A stretch of DNA of 64,000 bases from CAVZVW01 sp963778845 (lineage in GTDB: Bacteria; Actinomycetota; Actinomycetes; Actinomycetales; Kineosporiaceae). Positions 25,339-33,434 of the stretch are shown in pieces. The notes under the pieces were generated by a model. It made no database searches, was not told where the DNA came from, and was given only the letters and a program-made list of their open reading frames with translations. Numbering within the stretch: the stretch's first letter is position 1; every line of letters begins with the position of its first letter. The position numbers and the translations under genes are program-made. The DNA is taken from the NCBI GenBank assembly GCA_963778845.1, contig CAVZVW010000001.1, positions 434,001-498,000 of the forward strand, read 5' to 3'.

Positions 25339-26912
25339 CAGTAGTACGACCTCAGGTCCGAGAGCAGCCCGCGATGGAACGAGTGCGCGTCGACGGCGTC
25401 GAACCAGTCGCCGTCGTGCGTCAGGCTCTGCAGCGACGGCACCGGGCAGGGCAGCGGCGGGTCGTTGCGCCCGGCCACGGCCGCCAGGTCGCCGTCCGCG
25501 ATCGGCATGTCCGCGAAGAGCACCAAGGGAGCGTCAGGGGCGTCGACGTCGCCGCCGGCCGCCGCCAGGGCCAGGGCGAGCTCCCTGGCTGCCTGCTCCG
25601 GGTGGGCGCGGACCTCCTCCAGCCGGTCGACGACATCGGCCCAGGTCATGAGCTTGGCGGCGTTCTGCGGGCTGCGGATCACCGCCGAGCGACGCAAGGA
25701 GCCGACCCGGACGGGGACGGCGCCCACGGCTCCGGCGGCGTCCATCAAGGAGGTCAGCCCATAGCGCGGCTGGCCACCGACCACGACCAGGCGCACGTCA
25801 CGTTCCACAGCCTCGATCAGCGTGCGGTAGGGGTCCGGGGACCGTCCGTGGATCACGACGAGGTCCGCCAGCCAGCCGGGTTCGAGCCGGCCGACCTGCG
25901 GGCCCGCCACCGCCGCGATCGCGTCCCCGGGGTTCGAGGTGACCATGCGACACAGCTCGAGGTCGCTGAAGACGGGGCCGGACGCCGCACCGCCCGGCCC
26001 GGGTGCGTCGCGGCGCCACCGGCGCGGGTCGCGGTTGCACAGGTCGGCGACCTTGAGCTCGCCGAGCACGTGCTTGGTACCCGAGGGCGCCCAGTCCGAG
26101 CCCAGGCACAGCCGCACGCCCGCCGCCCGGGCGGCCGCGACGTCCACCGTCCCGCCGTACAGCCACATGTTGGAGAAGGGCGACCACACGAGCGAGGCGT
26201 CCGCCGCGGCCAGCGCGTCGAGCTCCGGGCGGCCCAGCGCCGTACCGTGGATCGCCACGAAACCCCGGCGCACGACGCCGCCGTCCTGGGCGACGCGCCA
26301 CTCGTCCAGCAGGTCGGCCGCGACCCCCTCGGCCACGTGGTAGATGAAGCCGGCGCCCTTGGTGACCATGGCCTGCGCCGTGCTGACGAGGTCGCCGGCA
26401 TGAGCCTTCACCAACGTGGCGACACGGAAGTAGTCCTTGGTCGTGCCGAACCGCTCGGTGTCGATGTTGCGCGCCAGGGAGCCGTCGATCGTGTGGTTGA
26501 CCTTGCCGTTGCCCTGGACGGTGGTGGTGCCACCGACGATGGCCTTCATCTCGACGTAGGCGATGAGGCTGGGGGCGCTGACCCACCCGAGGAACGCTCC
26601 CGGCCGGCTGACCGCGGGGCCGTAGCTGGGAGCACGGGTCCACTGGTTGTGGTCGTCGTACGGGGCGGGCCGGGTCGGCTCCCTCCAGAGCCCGATCGTG
26701 TTGTAGGGCAGGTGGTTGTGCAGGTCGATGAGGCCTGGGTAGATCACCCCACCGGACGCGACCGGGGACACCCCGGCGAAGGCGTTCGGGGCGGGGTCGT
26801 GGGCCGCCTCGACGGCGGCGATGCGGCCGTCGTCGCCGACGTAGACCACGCCGTCGGGCAGGAGGCTCGCCGCGTCGTCGAAGGTCACCACGGTGCCGCG
26901 GATGGCCCACAT
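25338..26912 (-). CDS. Amidohydrolase family protein
   Basis: A 524-residue metal-dependent hydrolase of the atrazine-chlorohydrolase/guanine-deaminase group. Metal ligands are seen in GLIDLHNHLPYN (HxH, about residue 63), FVAIHGTAL (His, near 226) and CLGSDWAPSG (Asp, near 277), where the Ser-Asp-Trp replaces the common GTD. About 110 extra residues follow the barrel. The ATG at 26912 follows a G-run ribosome binding site; the open frame extends further but not plausibly. First gene of the operon with the S41 peptidase and glycosylase. Substrate unknown. Confidence 0.87.
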   Translation of the reverse strand: MWAIRGTVVTFDDAASLLPDGVVYVGDDGRIAAVEAAHDPAPNAFAGVSPVASGGVIYPGLIDLHNHLPYNTIGLWREPTRPAPYDDHNQWTRAPSYGPAVSRPGAFLGWVSAPSLIAYVEMKAIVGGTTTVQGNGKVNHTIDGSLARNIDTERFGTTKDYFRVATLVKAHAGDLVSTAQAMVTKGAGFIYHVAEGVAADLLDEWRVAQDGGVVRRGFVAIHGTALGRPELDALAAADASLVWSPFSNMWLYGGTVDVAAARAAGVRLCLGSDWAPSGTKHVLGELKVADLCNRDPRRWRRDAPGPGGAASGPVFSDLELCRMVTSNPGDAIAAVAGPQVGRLEPGWLADLVVIHGRSPDPYRTLIEAVERDVRLVVVGGQPRYGLTSLMDAAGAVGAVPVRVGSLRRSAVIRSPQNAAKLMTWADVVDRLEEVRAHPEQAARELALALAAAGGDVDAPDAPLVLFADMPIADGDLAAVAGRNDPPLPCPVPSLQSLTHDGDWFDAVDAHSFHRGLLSDLRSYY

Positions 26913-27001
26913 ACCAGACCCCCCAGGTCGAACGCCGCTAGGTCGGCGGTTCCCACGCAGCGTAGGGCCGGTGATCGCGTCCGGCACCTCCGCACGCCGT
27001 C

Positions 27002-27056
27002 CTCTGGCGCCCGGTGGTCCCTTCCACGGGCGGGAAGGGACCACCAGGCGCCAGAG
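27002..27056. repeat. Long hairpin in a divergent promoter interval
   Basis: A stem of about 24 bp (27002-27025 with 27033-27056) has one mismatch and a loop of seven to eight bases. It lies between the divergent amidohydrolase and CPBP genes, where a terminator is not expected. It may be a protein-binding site, a cruciform or a dispersed palindrome. Confidence 0.75.
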
Positions 27057-27096
27057 TTCGCCTGCCTGGGCGGGCGAGGACCGTTGCGCACCAGGG

Positions 27097-27930
27097 ATGA
27101 TGGACGGCGTGACGTCGCCACAGCCTCGCCCGGTCGCCGAGCCCGAGCCCGAGCCGAAGACAGAGCCCGCGCCCCCCTTGTCGGCTGCGGACCGGCGGCG
27201 CACGGTGCTCGAGATCCTGATCGTGCTCGGGCTCTCGCTGGGCCAGTGGGGCGTCTACGCCGTCATCAACCTGATCGGCAAGCTCACTGCCGGCACCCCG
27301 CTGGCCTCGCAGACGGCCACGCTGAACCCGTCGCGCAGCCCGCGCCAGTACCTCGACCTCACCTACCAGCTCGCCGGCATCGCCTTCACCCTCGTCCCCG
27401 TCGCCCTCGTGCTGTGGCTGCTCGGCGACCATGGCCGGTCGGCGACCAGGAGGCTGGGGCTGGACCTGCGCCGTCCCTGGAACGACCTCGGGAGCGGCGT
27501 CCTGCTGGCGGCCGTCATCGGCCTGCCCGGCCTCGGGCTCTATGCCGCCGGCAGGGCGCTCGGCATCACGGCCCAGGTCGTGCCCACCGCTTTGAACGCC
27601 TACTGGTGGACCGTGCCCGTACTCGTGCTCCAGGCGTTCAAGAACGGCCTGGTCGAGGAGGTCGTGGCGGTCGGTTACCTCACCACGAGGTTGTCAGACC
27701 TCGGGTGGCCGGCCTGGGCCCGCACGATGGCCAGCGCCGTGCTTCGCGGCTCCTACCACCTCTACCAGGGGTTCGGTCCGTTCATCGGCAACGTGGCCAT
27801 GGGTGTGGTCTTCGCCGAGTGGTTCCGCAGACGCGGGCGCATCATGCCGCTGGTGATCGCCCACACGATCCTGGACACCGTCGTCTTCGTCGGGTACCAG
27901 GCGTTCGGCCACATGCTGGGGTTGAAGTAG
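27097..27930 (+). CDS. CPBP family intramembrane glutamic endopeptidase
   Basis: About 277 residues: a Pro/Glu-rich cytoplasmic N-terminus, then seven or eight membrane segments. The Abi/CPBP motifs are present: EEVVAVGYL (the EExxxR-type motif with Tyr in the last position), SYHLYQG (second His) and IAHTILD (HxxxD/N). Such proteases process prenylated or membrane substrates, sometimes in bacteriocin immunity; no partner is evident. The start may be ATG 27097, 27100 or GTG 27109. The last 237 bases are also read antisense by the convergent MFS gene. Confidence 0.87.
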   Translation: MMDGVTSPQPRPVAEPEPEPKTEPAPPLSAADRRRTVLEILIVLGLSLGQWGVYAVINLIGKLTAGTPLASQTATLNPSRSPRQYLDLTYQLAGIAFTLVPVALVLWLLGDHGRSATRRLGLDLRRPWNDLGSGVLLAAVIGLPGLGLYAAGRALGITAQVVPTALNAYWWTVPVLVLQAFKNGLVEEVVAVGYLTTRLSDLGWPAWARTMASAVLRGSYHLYQGFGPFIGNVAMGVVFAEWFRRRGRIMPLVIAHTILDTVVFVGYQAFGHMLGLK

Positions 27931-29208
27931 GGCGCCGGCGGACTCCGTGAGGCGTCCGTGCGAGACGACCCGCAGGTGCGGGCGCGCGAGCCCCCAGCGC
28001 AGCCGGACGCCCTGGTGCAGCACGAGCCAGGCGAGCGCCACCAGTCCTGTCGCGATGGAGGCCAGCCCGCCGAGCAGGATCGACCAGCGCGCGCCGAAGT
28101 GCTCCCCGACCCAGCCGACGATGGGCGAGCCCAGTGGCGTGCCACCCATGAAGATCGCGATGTAGATGGCCATGACCCGGCCCCGAAGGTGCGGTGCCGT
28201 CGACATCTGGACGGCCGCGTTCGCCGCCGTCATCAGCGTGAGCGCGGCCAGTCCCGTGGGGACCAGCGCGATGGCGAACAGCGTGTACGTGGGCATCACG
28301 GCCGCCAAGGAGGCGGCGACGCCGAAGGCCAAAGTGGCGCCGACCACCAGCCGGATGCCGGGGTGCTCCCGCCGGGCGGCGAGCAGCGCGCCGGCCAGTG
28401 ACCCGATCGCCATGACGGAGCCGAGCAGGCCGTAGGCGCCGGAGCCCTTGTGGAACTCCAGACGGGCCATGAGGGCGGTGGTGAGCTGGAAGTTCAGGCC
28501 GAAGGTGCCGACCATGCCGACGATCGCCATGATCAGCATCAGGTCGGGGCGGCCCCGCACGTAGCTCAACCCGGTCCGCAGGCCCGTCGTGCCGCGCGGA
28601 GCTCTCGGGGCCGGGCGGAGGTCGGCGACGCGCATCCGCGTGAGCGAGAGCACCACCGCGCCGAACGTGGCCGCGTTGATGAGGAAGACCGGGCCGGTCC
28701 CGAACCAGTGGATCAGCAGGCCGGCGATCCCCGGCCCGATCAGACGACCCGCGTGGAAGGAGGCGCTGTTGAGGCCGACCGCGTTCGGCAGATGCGCCGA
28801 GGGCACCATCTCGGAGACGAAGGCCTGGCGGGCCGGAGCGTCGACCGCGGCCACCGTGCCCAAGGCTGCCGCAAGGACGAACACGTGCCACAGCTGCGCG
28901 ACGTCGGTGACCACGAGCACGCCGAGCACCAGGGCGAGCACACCGGACATGGTCTGGGTCGCGAGAAGGATCTTGCGCCGGTCGAACCGGTCGGCGAGCG
29001 AGCCGGCGAGCGGAGCAAGCAGGAGCATGGGGGCGAACTGCAGCCCGGTCGTCACGCCGACGGCGACTCCGGAGTTGTGGGTCAGCTGCGTCAGCACCAG
29101 CCAGTCCTGGGCCACGCGCTGCATCCACGTGCCGGTGTTGGACACGATGGCACCGCTCGCCCAGACGCGGTAGTTGCGGATGCGCAGGGACCCGAATGTC
29201 GGGCTCAC
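27694..29208 (-). CDS. MFS transporter, EntS-like, with an antisense-derived C-terminal tail
   Basis: The first 425 residues form a normal 12-segment MFS_3 transporter (RVWASGAIVSNTGTWMQRVAQDWLVL, ADRFDRRK, DAPARQAFVSEMVP). The last 79 residues read through the convergent CPBP gene on the opposite strand, are polar and histidine-rich, and resemble no transporter. A stop codon near 27930 seems to have been lost, or a frame error lies just before it. The GTG start overlaps the marR stop as GTGA, so the two are translated together and MarR probably represses this exporter. Confidence 0.85.
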   Translation of the reverse strand: MSPTFGSLRIRNYRVWASGAIVSNTGTWMQRVAQDWLVLTQLTHNSGVAVGVTTGLQFAPMLLLAPLAGSLADRFDRRKILLATQTMSGVLALVLGVLVVTDVAQLWHVFVLAAALGTVAAVDAPARQAFVSEMVPSAHLPNAVGLNSASFHAGRLIGPGIAGLLIHWFGTGPVFLINAATFGAVVLSLTRMRVADLRPAPRAPRGTTGLRTGLSYVRGRPDLMLIMAIVGMVGTFGLNFQLTTALMARLEFHKGSGAYGLLGSVMAIGSLAGALLAARREHPGIRLVVGATLAFGVAASLAAVMPTYTLFAIALVPTGLAALTLMTAANAAVQMSTAPHLRGRVMAIYIAIFMGGTPLGSPIVGWVGEHFGARWSILLGGLASIATGLVALAWLVLHQGVRLRWGLARPHLRVVSHGRLTESAGALLQPQHVAERLVPDEDDGVQDRVGDHQRHDAPASAEPLGEDHTHGHVADERTEPLVEVVGAAKHGAGHRAGPGRPPEV

Positions 29209-29675
29209 GAGTCGGCGACCCTCCTCAGGATCTCGCTGGCGGTCGCGAGCACGTCGCGCTCGGCTGCGCTGAGCGCAGCCAGCCGCTGGGCGAGCCATTC
29301 CGTGCGGCGCCGGCGGGTCTCCTGAATCTCATCGGCACCTCGCGGCGTCAAGGCGACGACGACCTGCCGACCGTCCACGGGGTGGGCCGCGCGCGACACC
29401 AGGCCCAGCTCCACCAGGGCCGAGATGCTGCGCGTCATGGACGGCGGCTGGACCCTCTCGTAGTCGGCCAGCTCCTTGAGGATCATCGGCCCGCGCCGGT
29501 CCAGAACCGCCAGCACCGAGTACTGGCTGTCGCTGACGTCGGTGCGAGACTTCTCCGCCCGCAACCGTCGCACGCTGCGCATGAGCGAGATCCGCAGGTC
29601 GGCGGCCAGCACCGCCGGCCGGGCGCGAGCGGACCGTACCATCCCGGTGCCCGTCATCTCGTTAGCGTAACTCAT
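29205..29675 (-). CDS. MarR family transcriptional regulator
   Basis: A 156-residue winged-helix regulator: SVLAVLDRRGPMILKELADYERVQPPSMTRSISALVELGL holds the recognition helix, followed by the wing DGRQVVVALTPRG. The first ATG (29675) has AAAGG just upstream but lies inside the dyad operator; a second ATG at 29657 is possible. Overlap with the MFS start makes a local repressor-exporter unit, as is common for MarR proteins controlling drug efflux. Confidence 0.93.
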   Translation of the reverse strand: MSYANEMTGTGMVRSARARPAVLAADLRISLMRSVRRLRAEKSRTDVSDSQYSVLAVLDRRGPMILKELADYERVQPPSMTRSISALVELGLVSRAAHPVDGRQVVVALTPRGADEIQETRRRRTEWLAQRLAALSAAERDVLATASEILRRVADS

Positions 29676-29688
29676 TACCTTTGCTAAC
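29661..29688. promoter_or_regulatory. Dyad operator over the marR start
   Basis: Outer arms GTTAGC (29661) and GCTAAC (29683-29688) enclose inner arms GTAA and TTAC. This AT-rich palindrome covers the first codons of marR and would block its own expression, the usual autoregulation of the family. Confidence 0.65.
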
Positions 29689-29841
29689 TACCTGACCACC
29701 CGGCTTCTTCCCCGCCTCCCATTGTGTGCTCCGTCGCGGCCGTCGCTTCCATCGACGTCGGGCGGGTATGCGAGACGGCGGTGGTCGACGTCCGGCCCGG
29801 ATCGGGGGGTGGCAACCGGACCCGTCCCCTAGCCTCGAGGC

Positions 29842-30951
29842 TTGACCGTCCACGAGCTCTCCCGCCTCGACGCGCGCCGCATTGCCGTGCGCGCGCAGCT
29901 CTTGGACTGCCCGCGGCCGACTGAGCTGCTCGACGTGGTGCGCCACCTGACTCTGCTGCAGATCGACCCGACCGCCGCGGTCGCGCCGAGCGCCGATCTC
30001 GTGGCGTGGAGCCGCCTGGGGTCGTCGTACTCGCCGGCCCAGCTCGACACCGCACTCGGGGACCGGACGCTGCTCGAGCTGCGGGCGATGATCCGGCCCA
30101 GCGAGGACCTGGCGCTCTACCGCGCGGACATGGCGGCCTGGGACGGGGCCGAGCGCGGGGAGCTGCCCGGCTGGCGGGCGTCACAGCGTGACTGGGTGCG
30201 GGCCAACGACGCGTGCCGCCTGGACATCCTCGATCGGCTCGGCTCCTCGGGGCCGCTGCCGTCGCGCGATCTTCCGGACACCTGCACGGTGCCGTGGCGG
30301 TCGACCGGGTGGACCAACGACCGCAACGTCACGCAGCTGCTGGAGTTCATGGTGCTGCGGGGCGAGGTCGCGGTCGCCGGACGCCGGGGCGGCGACCGAC
30401 TTTGGGACCTGGCGACCCGGGTCTACCCCGACGACCCGGTGGTCCCCAGGGACGAGGCGCTGCGCATGCGCAACGAGCGGCGGCTGCGGGCTCTGGGCAT
30501 CGCGCGCGCCCGCGGACCGGAGTGTCCGGTCGAACCGGCCGACGTGGGCGAGGCGGGCGAGCCGGCCGTGGTGAAGGGCGTCAGAGGCGCGTGGCGAGTC
30601 GACCCTTCCTTCTTGGGCCAACCGTTCTCGGGTCGTGCGGCCCTGCTGTCCCCCTTCGACCGGCTGGTCCACGACCGCAAGCGCACGGTCGAGCTCTTCG
30701 AGTTCGACTACCAGCTGGAGATGTACAAGCCCGCCGCCAAGCGCCGTTGGGGGTACTTCGCGCTGCCGATCCTGTACGGCGACCGGCTGGTCGGGAAGCT
30801 CGACGCCACCGCCGACCGCAAGGCCGGGGTGCTGCGGGTCGACGCGATCCACCCGGACGTGCCCTTCGACGCGACCATGACCGCCGCGGTGGACGACGAG
30901 ATCAAGGACCTGGCTCGCTGGCTCGAGCTGGACCTCACCCTGCCCGGCTGA
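29842..30951 (+). CDS. Winged-helix DNA-binding protein of the YcaQ/AlkX type (HTH_42)
   Basis: A 369-residue member of the family whose Escherichia coli relative YcaQ unhooks DNA interstrand cross-links as a glycosylase. Typical features are the start LSRLDARRIAVRAQLLD with LTLLQIDPTAAVAPSADLVAWSRLG, and the C-terminal FSGRAALLSPFDRLVHDRKRT with ELDYQLEMYKPAAKRRWGYFALPIL; the QxD motif that marks catalytic members is seen as QID near residue 40. The TTG start follows TAGCCT by eight to nine bases, so the mRNA is probably leaderless. Confidence 0.9.
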   Translation: MTVHELSRLDARRIAVRAQLLDCPRPTELLDVVRHLTLLQIDPTAAVAPSADLVAWSRLGSSYSPAQLDTALGDRTLLELRAMIRPSEDLALYRADMAAWDGAERGELPGWRASQRDWVRANDACRLDILDRLGSSGPLPSRDLPDTCTVPWRSTGWTNDRNVTQLLEFMVLRGEVAVAGRRGGDRLWDLATRVYPDDPVVPRDEALRMRNERRLRALGIARARGPECPVEPADVGEAGEPAVVKGVRGAWRVDPSFLGQPFSGRAALLSPFDRLVHDRKRTVELFEFDYQLEMYKPAAKRRWGYFALPILYGDRLVGKLDATADRKAGVLRVDAIHPDVPFDATMTAAVDDEIKDLARWLELDLTLPG

Positions 30952-31063
30952 CGGAGCACGTGAACAGCCGGCACGCACCTTCCGGGACGGTGCTCGTCAT
31001 ACGAACGGACGCGGTGAGACACGGTCCAGGTCGACCAGGTTCGGCGAAGCCGGAAAGCTCGAG

Positions 31064-31165
31064 CTAGTAGCCGCCGCCCGCCCCGCCGCCCTTGCAGGCC
31101 GCCAGGACGGCGACGGCGCTCGCGAGCACCGCGAACCGTCGAGATGCCAGGGCTCGACGAACCAT
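31064..31165 (-). CDS. Small lipoprotein, 33 residues
   Basis: An ATG at 31165 with GGAGG seven bases upstream opens a 33-residue protein: a basic N-terminus (MVRRALASRRF), a hydrophobic core (AVLASAVAVLAA), the lipobox LAAC, and a mature part of only ten residues, CKGGGAGGGY. All parts of a lipoprotein signal are present, so the product should be a lipid-anchored decapeptide on the outer face of the membrane. It is monocistronic as far as I can see. Function unknown. Confidence 0.65.
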   Translation of the reverse strand: MVRRALASRRFAVLASAVAVLAACKGGGAGGGY

Positions 31166-31552
31166 CGGCCACCTCCATCGTCGTGGCGACGCCGCCAGCG
31201 TGCTCGTGCCCGCCGCCTCTGATGAACGCACGCGGCACGCTCGGGGTTCACCGGGAGGAAGACGTGTCACCCCCACACGCTCGCCTCGGCGGTCGACCGT
31301 CCGCACGCCCGCGGCCTGCTTCACGCATGGATGCCGGTGACCCCGGCGGGGCACACGGCCTGCGGCGCCGTCGTCAGCTACCACGTCGAGCCGGGCTCCA
31401 GCGCTACCTCGTCGTCCCCGCCTCGCGTGTGTACCTGTACCGCGGGCTGTGACCCGACACCCCGGCGTCCCTCGAAGGCTGTTCACGCAGCGTTCGGCGG
31501 CTGTAGGTTGCGCGCGTCCACCCGAAGTTCTGCCGCCGAAGGGCAGGCCCGC
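31166..31552. other. Intergenic region before the NCS1 permease gene
   Basis: About 390 bases without a supported gene. An eight-bp inverted repeat (TTCGGCGG at 31493, CCGCCGAA at 31533) brackets a TAGGTT box at 31504, which is probably the permease promoter. Confidence 0.45.
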
Positions 31553-32974
31553 ATGTCATCCACCGACGCCCCCGGAGCCCCCACCGTTGTCGCCGAGGTC
31601 CGCGAAGGGACGTACGGCGCCAAGGTCGGCGCCGTCGAACCCGGAGGGGCCGAGTTCATCCCGCTCTCCGAACGCCATGGCAAGCCGATCTCGCTGTTCT
31701 GGACCTGGATGTCGCCGAACCTCGAGTTCGCGACCGTGTACGTGGGCGTCATCTCCGTGCTCTTCTTCGGCCAGACCCTGTGGCAGGCCACGCTGGCGAT
31801 CGTGCTCGGCACGGGGCTCGGCAGCCTCTCCCACGGGTACCTGGGGACCCGAGGCCCGCTGTTCGGCGTCCCGCAGATGATCCTCTCCCGAATCCCCTTC
31901 GGGTACCGGGGCAACATCCTTCCTGCGGGGCTCAACGCCCTCACGGCAGGCATCGGCTGGTTCGCCGTCAACAGCGTGAGCGGTGCGTTCGCCCTGAACA
32001 CCCTGATCCACCTGCCCAAGTGGCTGAGCCTGCTCGTGGTCGTGGTCGCCCAGATCACGATCGCGTTCTTCGGCCACAACCTCGTGCACTTCTTCGAGAG
32101 AATGGCCTTCCCGCTCCTGGCGGTCGCGTTCCTGCTTGCCGCGTTCGTGATCTTCCCCAAGGCGACGACCGCCGGCGCGGCGGGTGGCGGCGGCCTCGGC
32201 GGCTTCCTCATCACCGTGGGTGCGGCGTTCGGCTACGCGGCCGGCTGGAACCCCTACGCCTCGGACTACACCCGGTACTTCGCGCGCGACACCAGCAAGC
32301 GGGCGACGGCGCTGTGGGGCGGGCTCGGGGTCTTCGTGTCCTGCACCGTGCTCGAGGTGCTCGGCGCGGCATCAGCCACGATCGCGGCCCCCCAGGACGC
32401 CACCCCGACCGCCGCCTTCACCGGCCACATGCCGACCTGGATCGCCGACCTCGTGCTGCTCGCCATCGTGATCGGCGCCATCTCGGCCAACGCGATCAAC
32501 GTCTACTCCGGGACCATGTCGTTCCTCGCGATGGGCGTCAACCTTCCGCTGGCACTGCGCCGCGCGATCGTCGCCCTCGTGTTCGGCAGTCTCGGCTTCC
32601 TCGTCGCGCTGTACGGCCTGAACGACGTCTCCAAGTACGAGGACTTCCTGCTGGTGATCGCCTACTGGATCGGCCCCTGGCTGGCCGTGATGTTCGTCGA
32701 CGACTGGCTGCGCCGCGGGCACCGCGTGGACGGCTTCCTGTTCGACCGCCGGCACAACCCGTGGGCGGGTTGGGTGGCGATGCTGACGGGCGGCGCGATC
32801 GCGATCTGGCTGTTCTCCAACCAGGTCAAGTACGTGGGCGTCGTCCCCTCGCGCAACGGCTCTTTCGGCGACCTCGCCTTCGAGGCGGGCTTCGTGCTCG
32901 CCGGCGCGCTGTACTACCTCTTCTACCGCCTGCAGGGCGACCGGACCGACGAGACACTGGTCATGCCCGACTGA
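31553..32974 (+). CDS. Purine-cytosine permease, NCS1 family
   Basis: A 473-residue nucleobase:cation symporter with about 12 membrane segments. The N-terminal FWTWMSPNLEFATVYVG and the substrate-site segment GWNPYASDYTRYFARDTS are characteristic of CodB-like and related permeases, and RIPFGYRGNILPAGLNALTAGIGWFAVN continues the fold. The ATG is preceded by AAGGGCAGG. A frame-broken cytosine deaminase lies 4 kb downstream, so cytosine or a related base is the likely cargo. Confidence 0.93.
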   Translation: MSSTDAPGAPTVVAEVREGTYGAKVGAVEPGGAEFIPLSERHGKPISLFWTWMSPNLEFATVYVGVISVLFFGQTLWQATLAIVLGTGLGSLSHGYLGTRGPLFGVPQMILSRIPFGYRGNILPAGLNALTAGIGWFAVNSVSGAFALNTLIHLPKWLSLLVVVVAQITIAFFGHNLVHFFERMAFPLLAVAFLLAAFVIFPKATTAGAAGGGGLGGFLITVGAAFGYAAGWNPYASDYTRYFARDTSKRATALWGGLGVFVSCTVLEVLGAASATIAAPQDATPTAAFTGHMPTWIADLVLLAIVIGAISANAINVYSGTMSFLAMGVNLPLALRRAIVALVFGSLGFLVALYGLNDVSKYEDFLLVIAYWIGPWLAVMFVDDWLRRGHRVDGFLFDRRHNPWAGWVAMLTGGAIAIWLFSNQVKYVGVVPSRNGSFGDLAFEAGFVLAGALYYLFYRLQGDRTDETLVMPD

Positions 32975-33028
32975 CCGTCACACACTGGCGAGCGTGCTCG
33001 CACCCTGTTGTGGTTCGCACCGCGAGTT

Positions 33029-33075
33029 TCAGCCGCACTGCGGGTGTCTCAGCCGCACTGCGGAGGATCCGCCCA
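33029..33075. repeat. Direct repeat TCAGCCGCACTGCGG
   Basis: The 15-mer occurs at about 33029 and 33050 in the interval after the permease gene, immediately before copy B of the dispersed palindromic repeat. No gene is supported in 32975-33220. Confidence 0.6.
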
Positions 33076-33093
33076 GTTTCCGACTGGCACGGT

Positions 33094-33138
33094 GTGCCGC
33101 CACGCCAAACTGTTTGGCGCTATGTGCCGCCGCGCCAG
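33094..33138. repeat. Dispersed palindromic repeat, copy B
   Basis: Two units beginning GTGCCGC at 33094 and 33124, 30 bp apart, flank the perfect 17-bp palindrome CGCCAAACTGTTTGGCG. Order, orientation and spacing match the copy at 12980-13056, 20 kb away. Confidence 0.75.
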
Positions 33139-33217
33139 GCGACCCCAGGGTCGGCGCCCCCGGACTCACCCGTCCGGGGGCGCTGGCCCTCCGCCACGGG
33201 CGGGCTACGGTCGCCGG

Positions 33218-33434
33218 GTGAGCCGCGTGAGCCAGGTGGGCCAGGTGGGCCAGGTGAGCCGCGTGAGCCAGGTGGGCCAGGTGGGCCGGTGAGCCGGTGA
33301 GCCAGGTGGGCCAGGTGAGCCAGGTGGGCCAGGTGAACCGCGTGAGCCAGGTGGGCCAGGTGAACCGCGTGAGCCAGGTGGGCCAGGTGAACCGCGTGAG
33401 CCAGGTGGGCCAGGTGAGCCGCGTGAGCCGGATG
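33218..33434. repeat. Nine-bp repeat array with 27-bp higher-order units
   Basis: About 24 consecutive nine-bp units of the types GTGAGCCAG, GTGGGCCAG, GTGAACCGC and GTGAGCCGC. From about 33330 they form a higher-order 27-bp unit repeated three times. The array runs into the start of the uridine-kinase-like gene; every unit offers an in-frame GTG. Confidence 0.9.

Noticed and set aside
31331..31552. N-terminal extension of the NCS1 permease
   Set aside because: The open frame upstream of 31553 is low-complexity and unlike NCS1 proteins, and a ribosome binding site precedes the ATG at 31553.
33029..33434. CRISPR array
   Set aside because: Units are nine bp with no unique spacers, and no cas gene is present; it is a simple tandem repeat.
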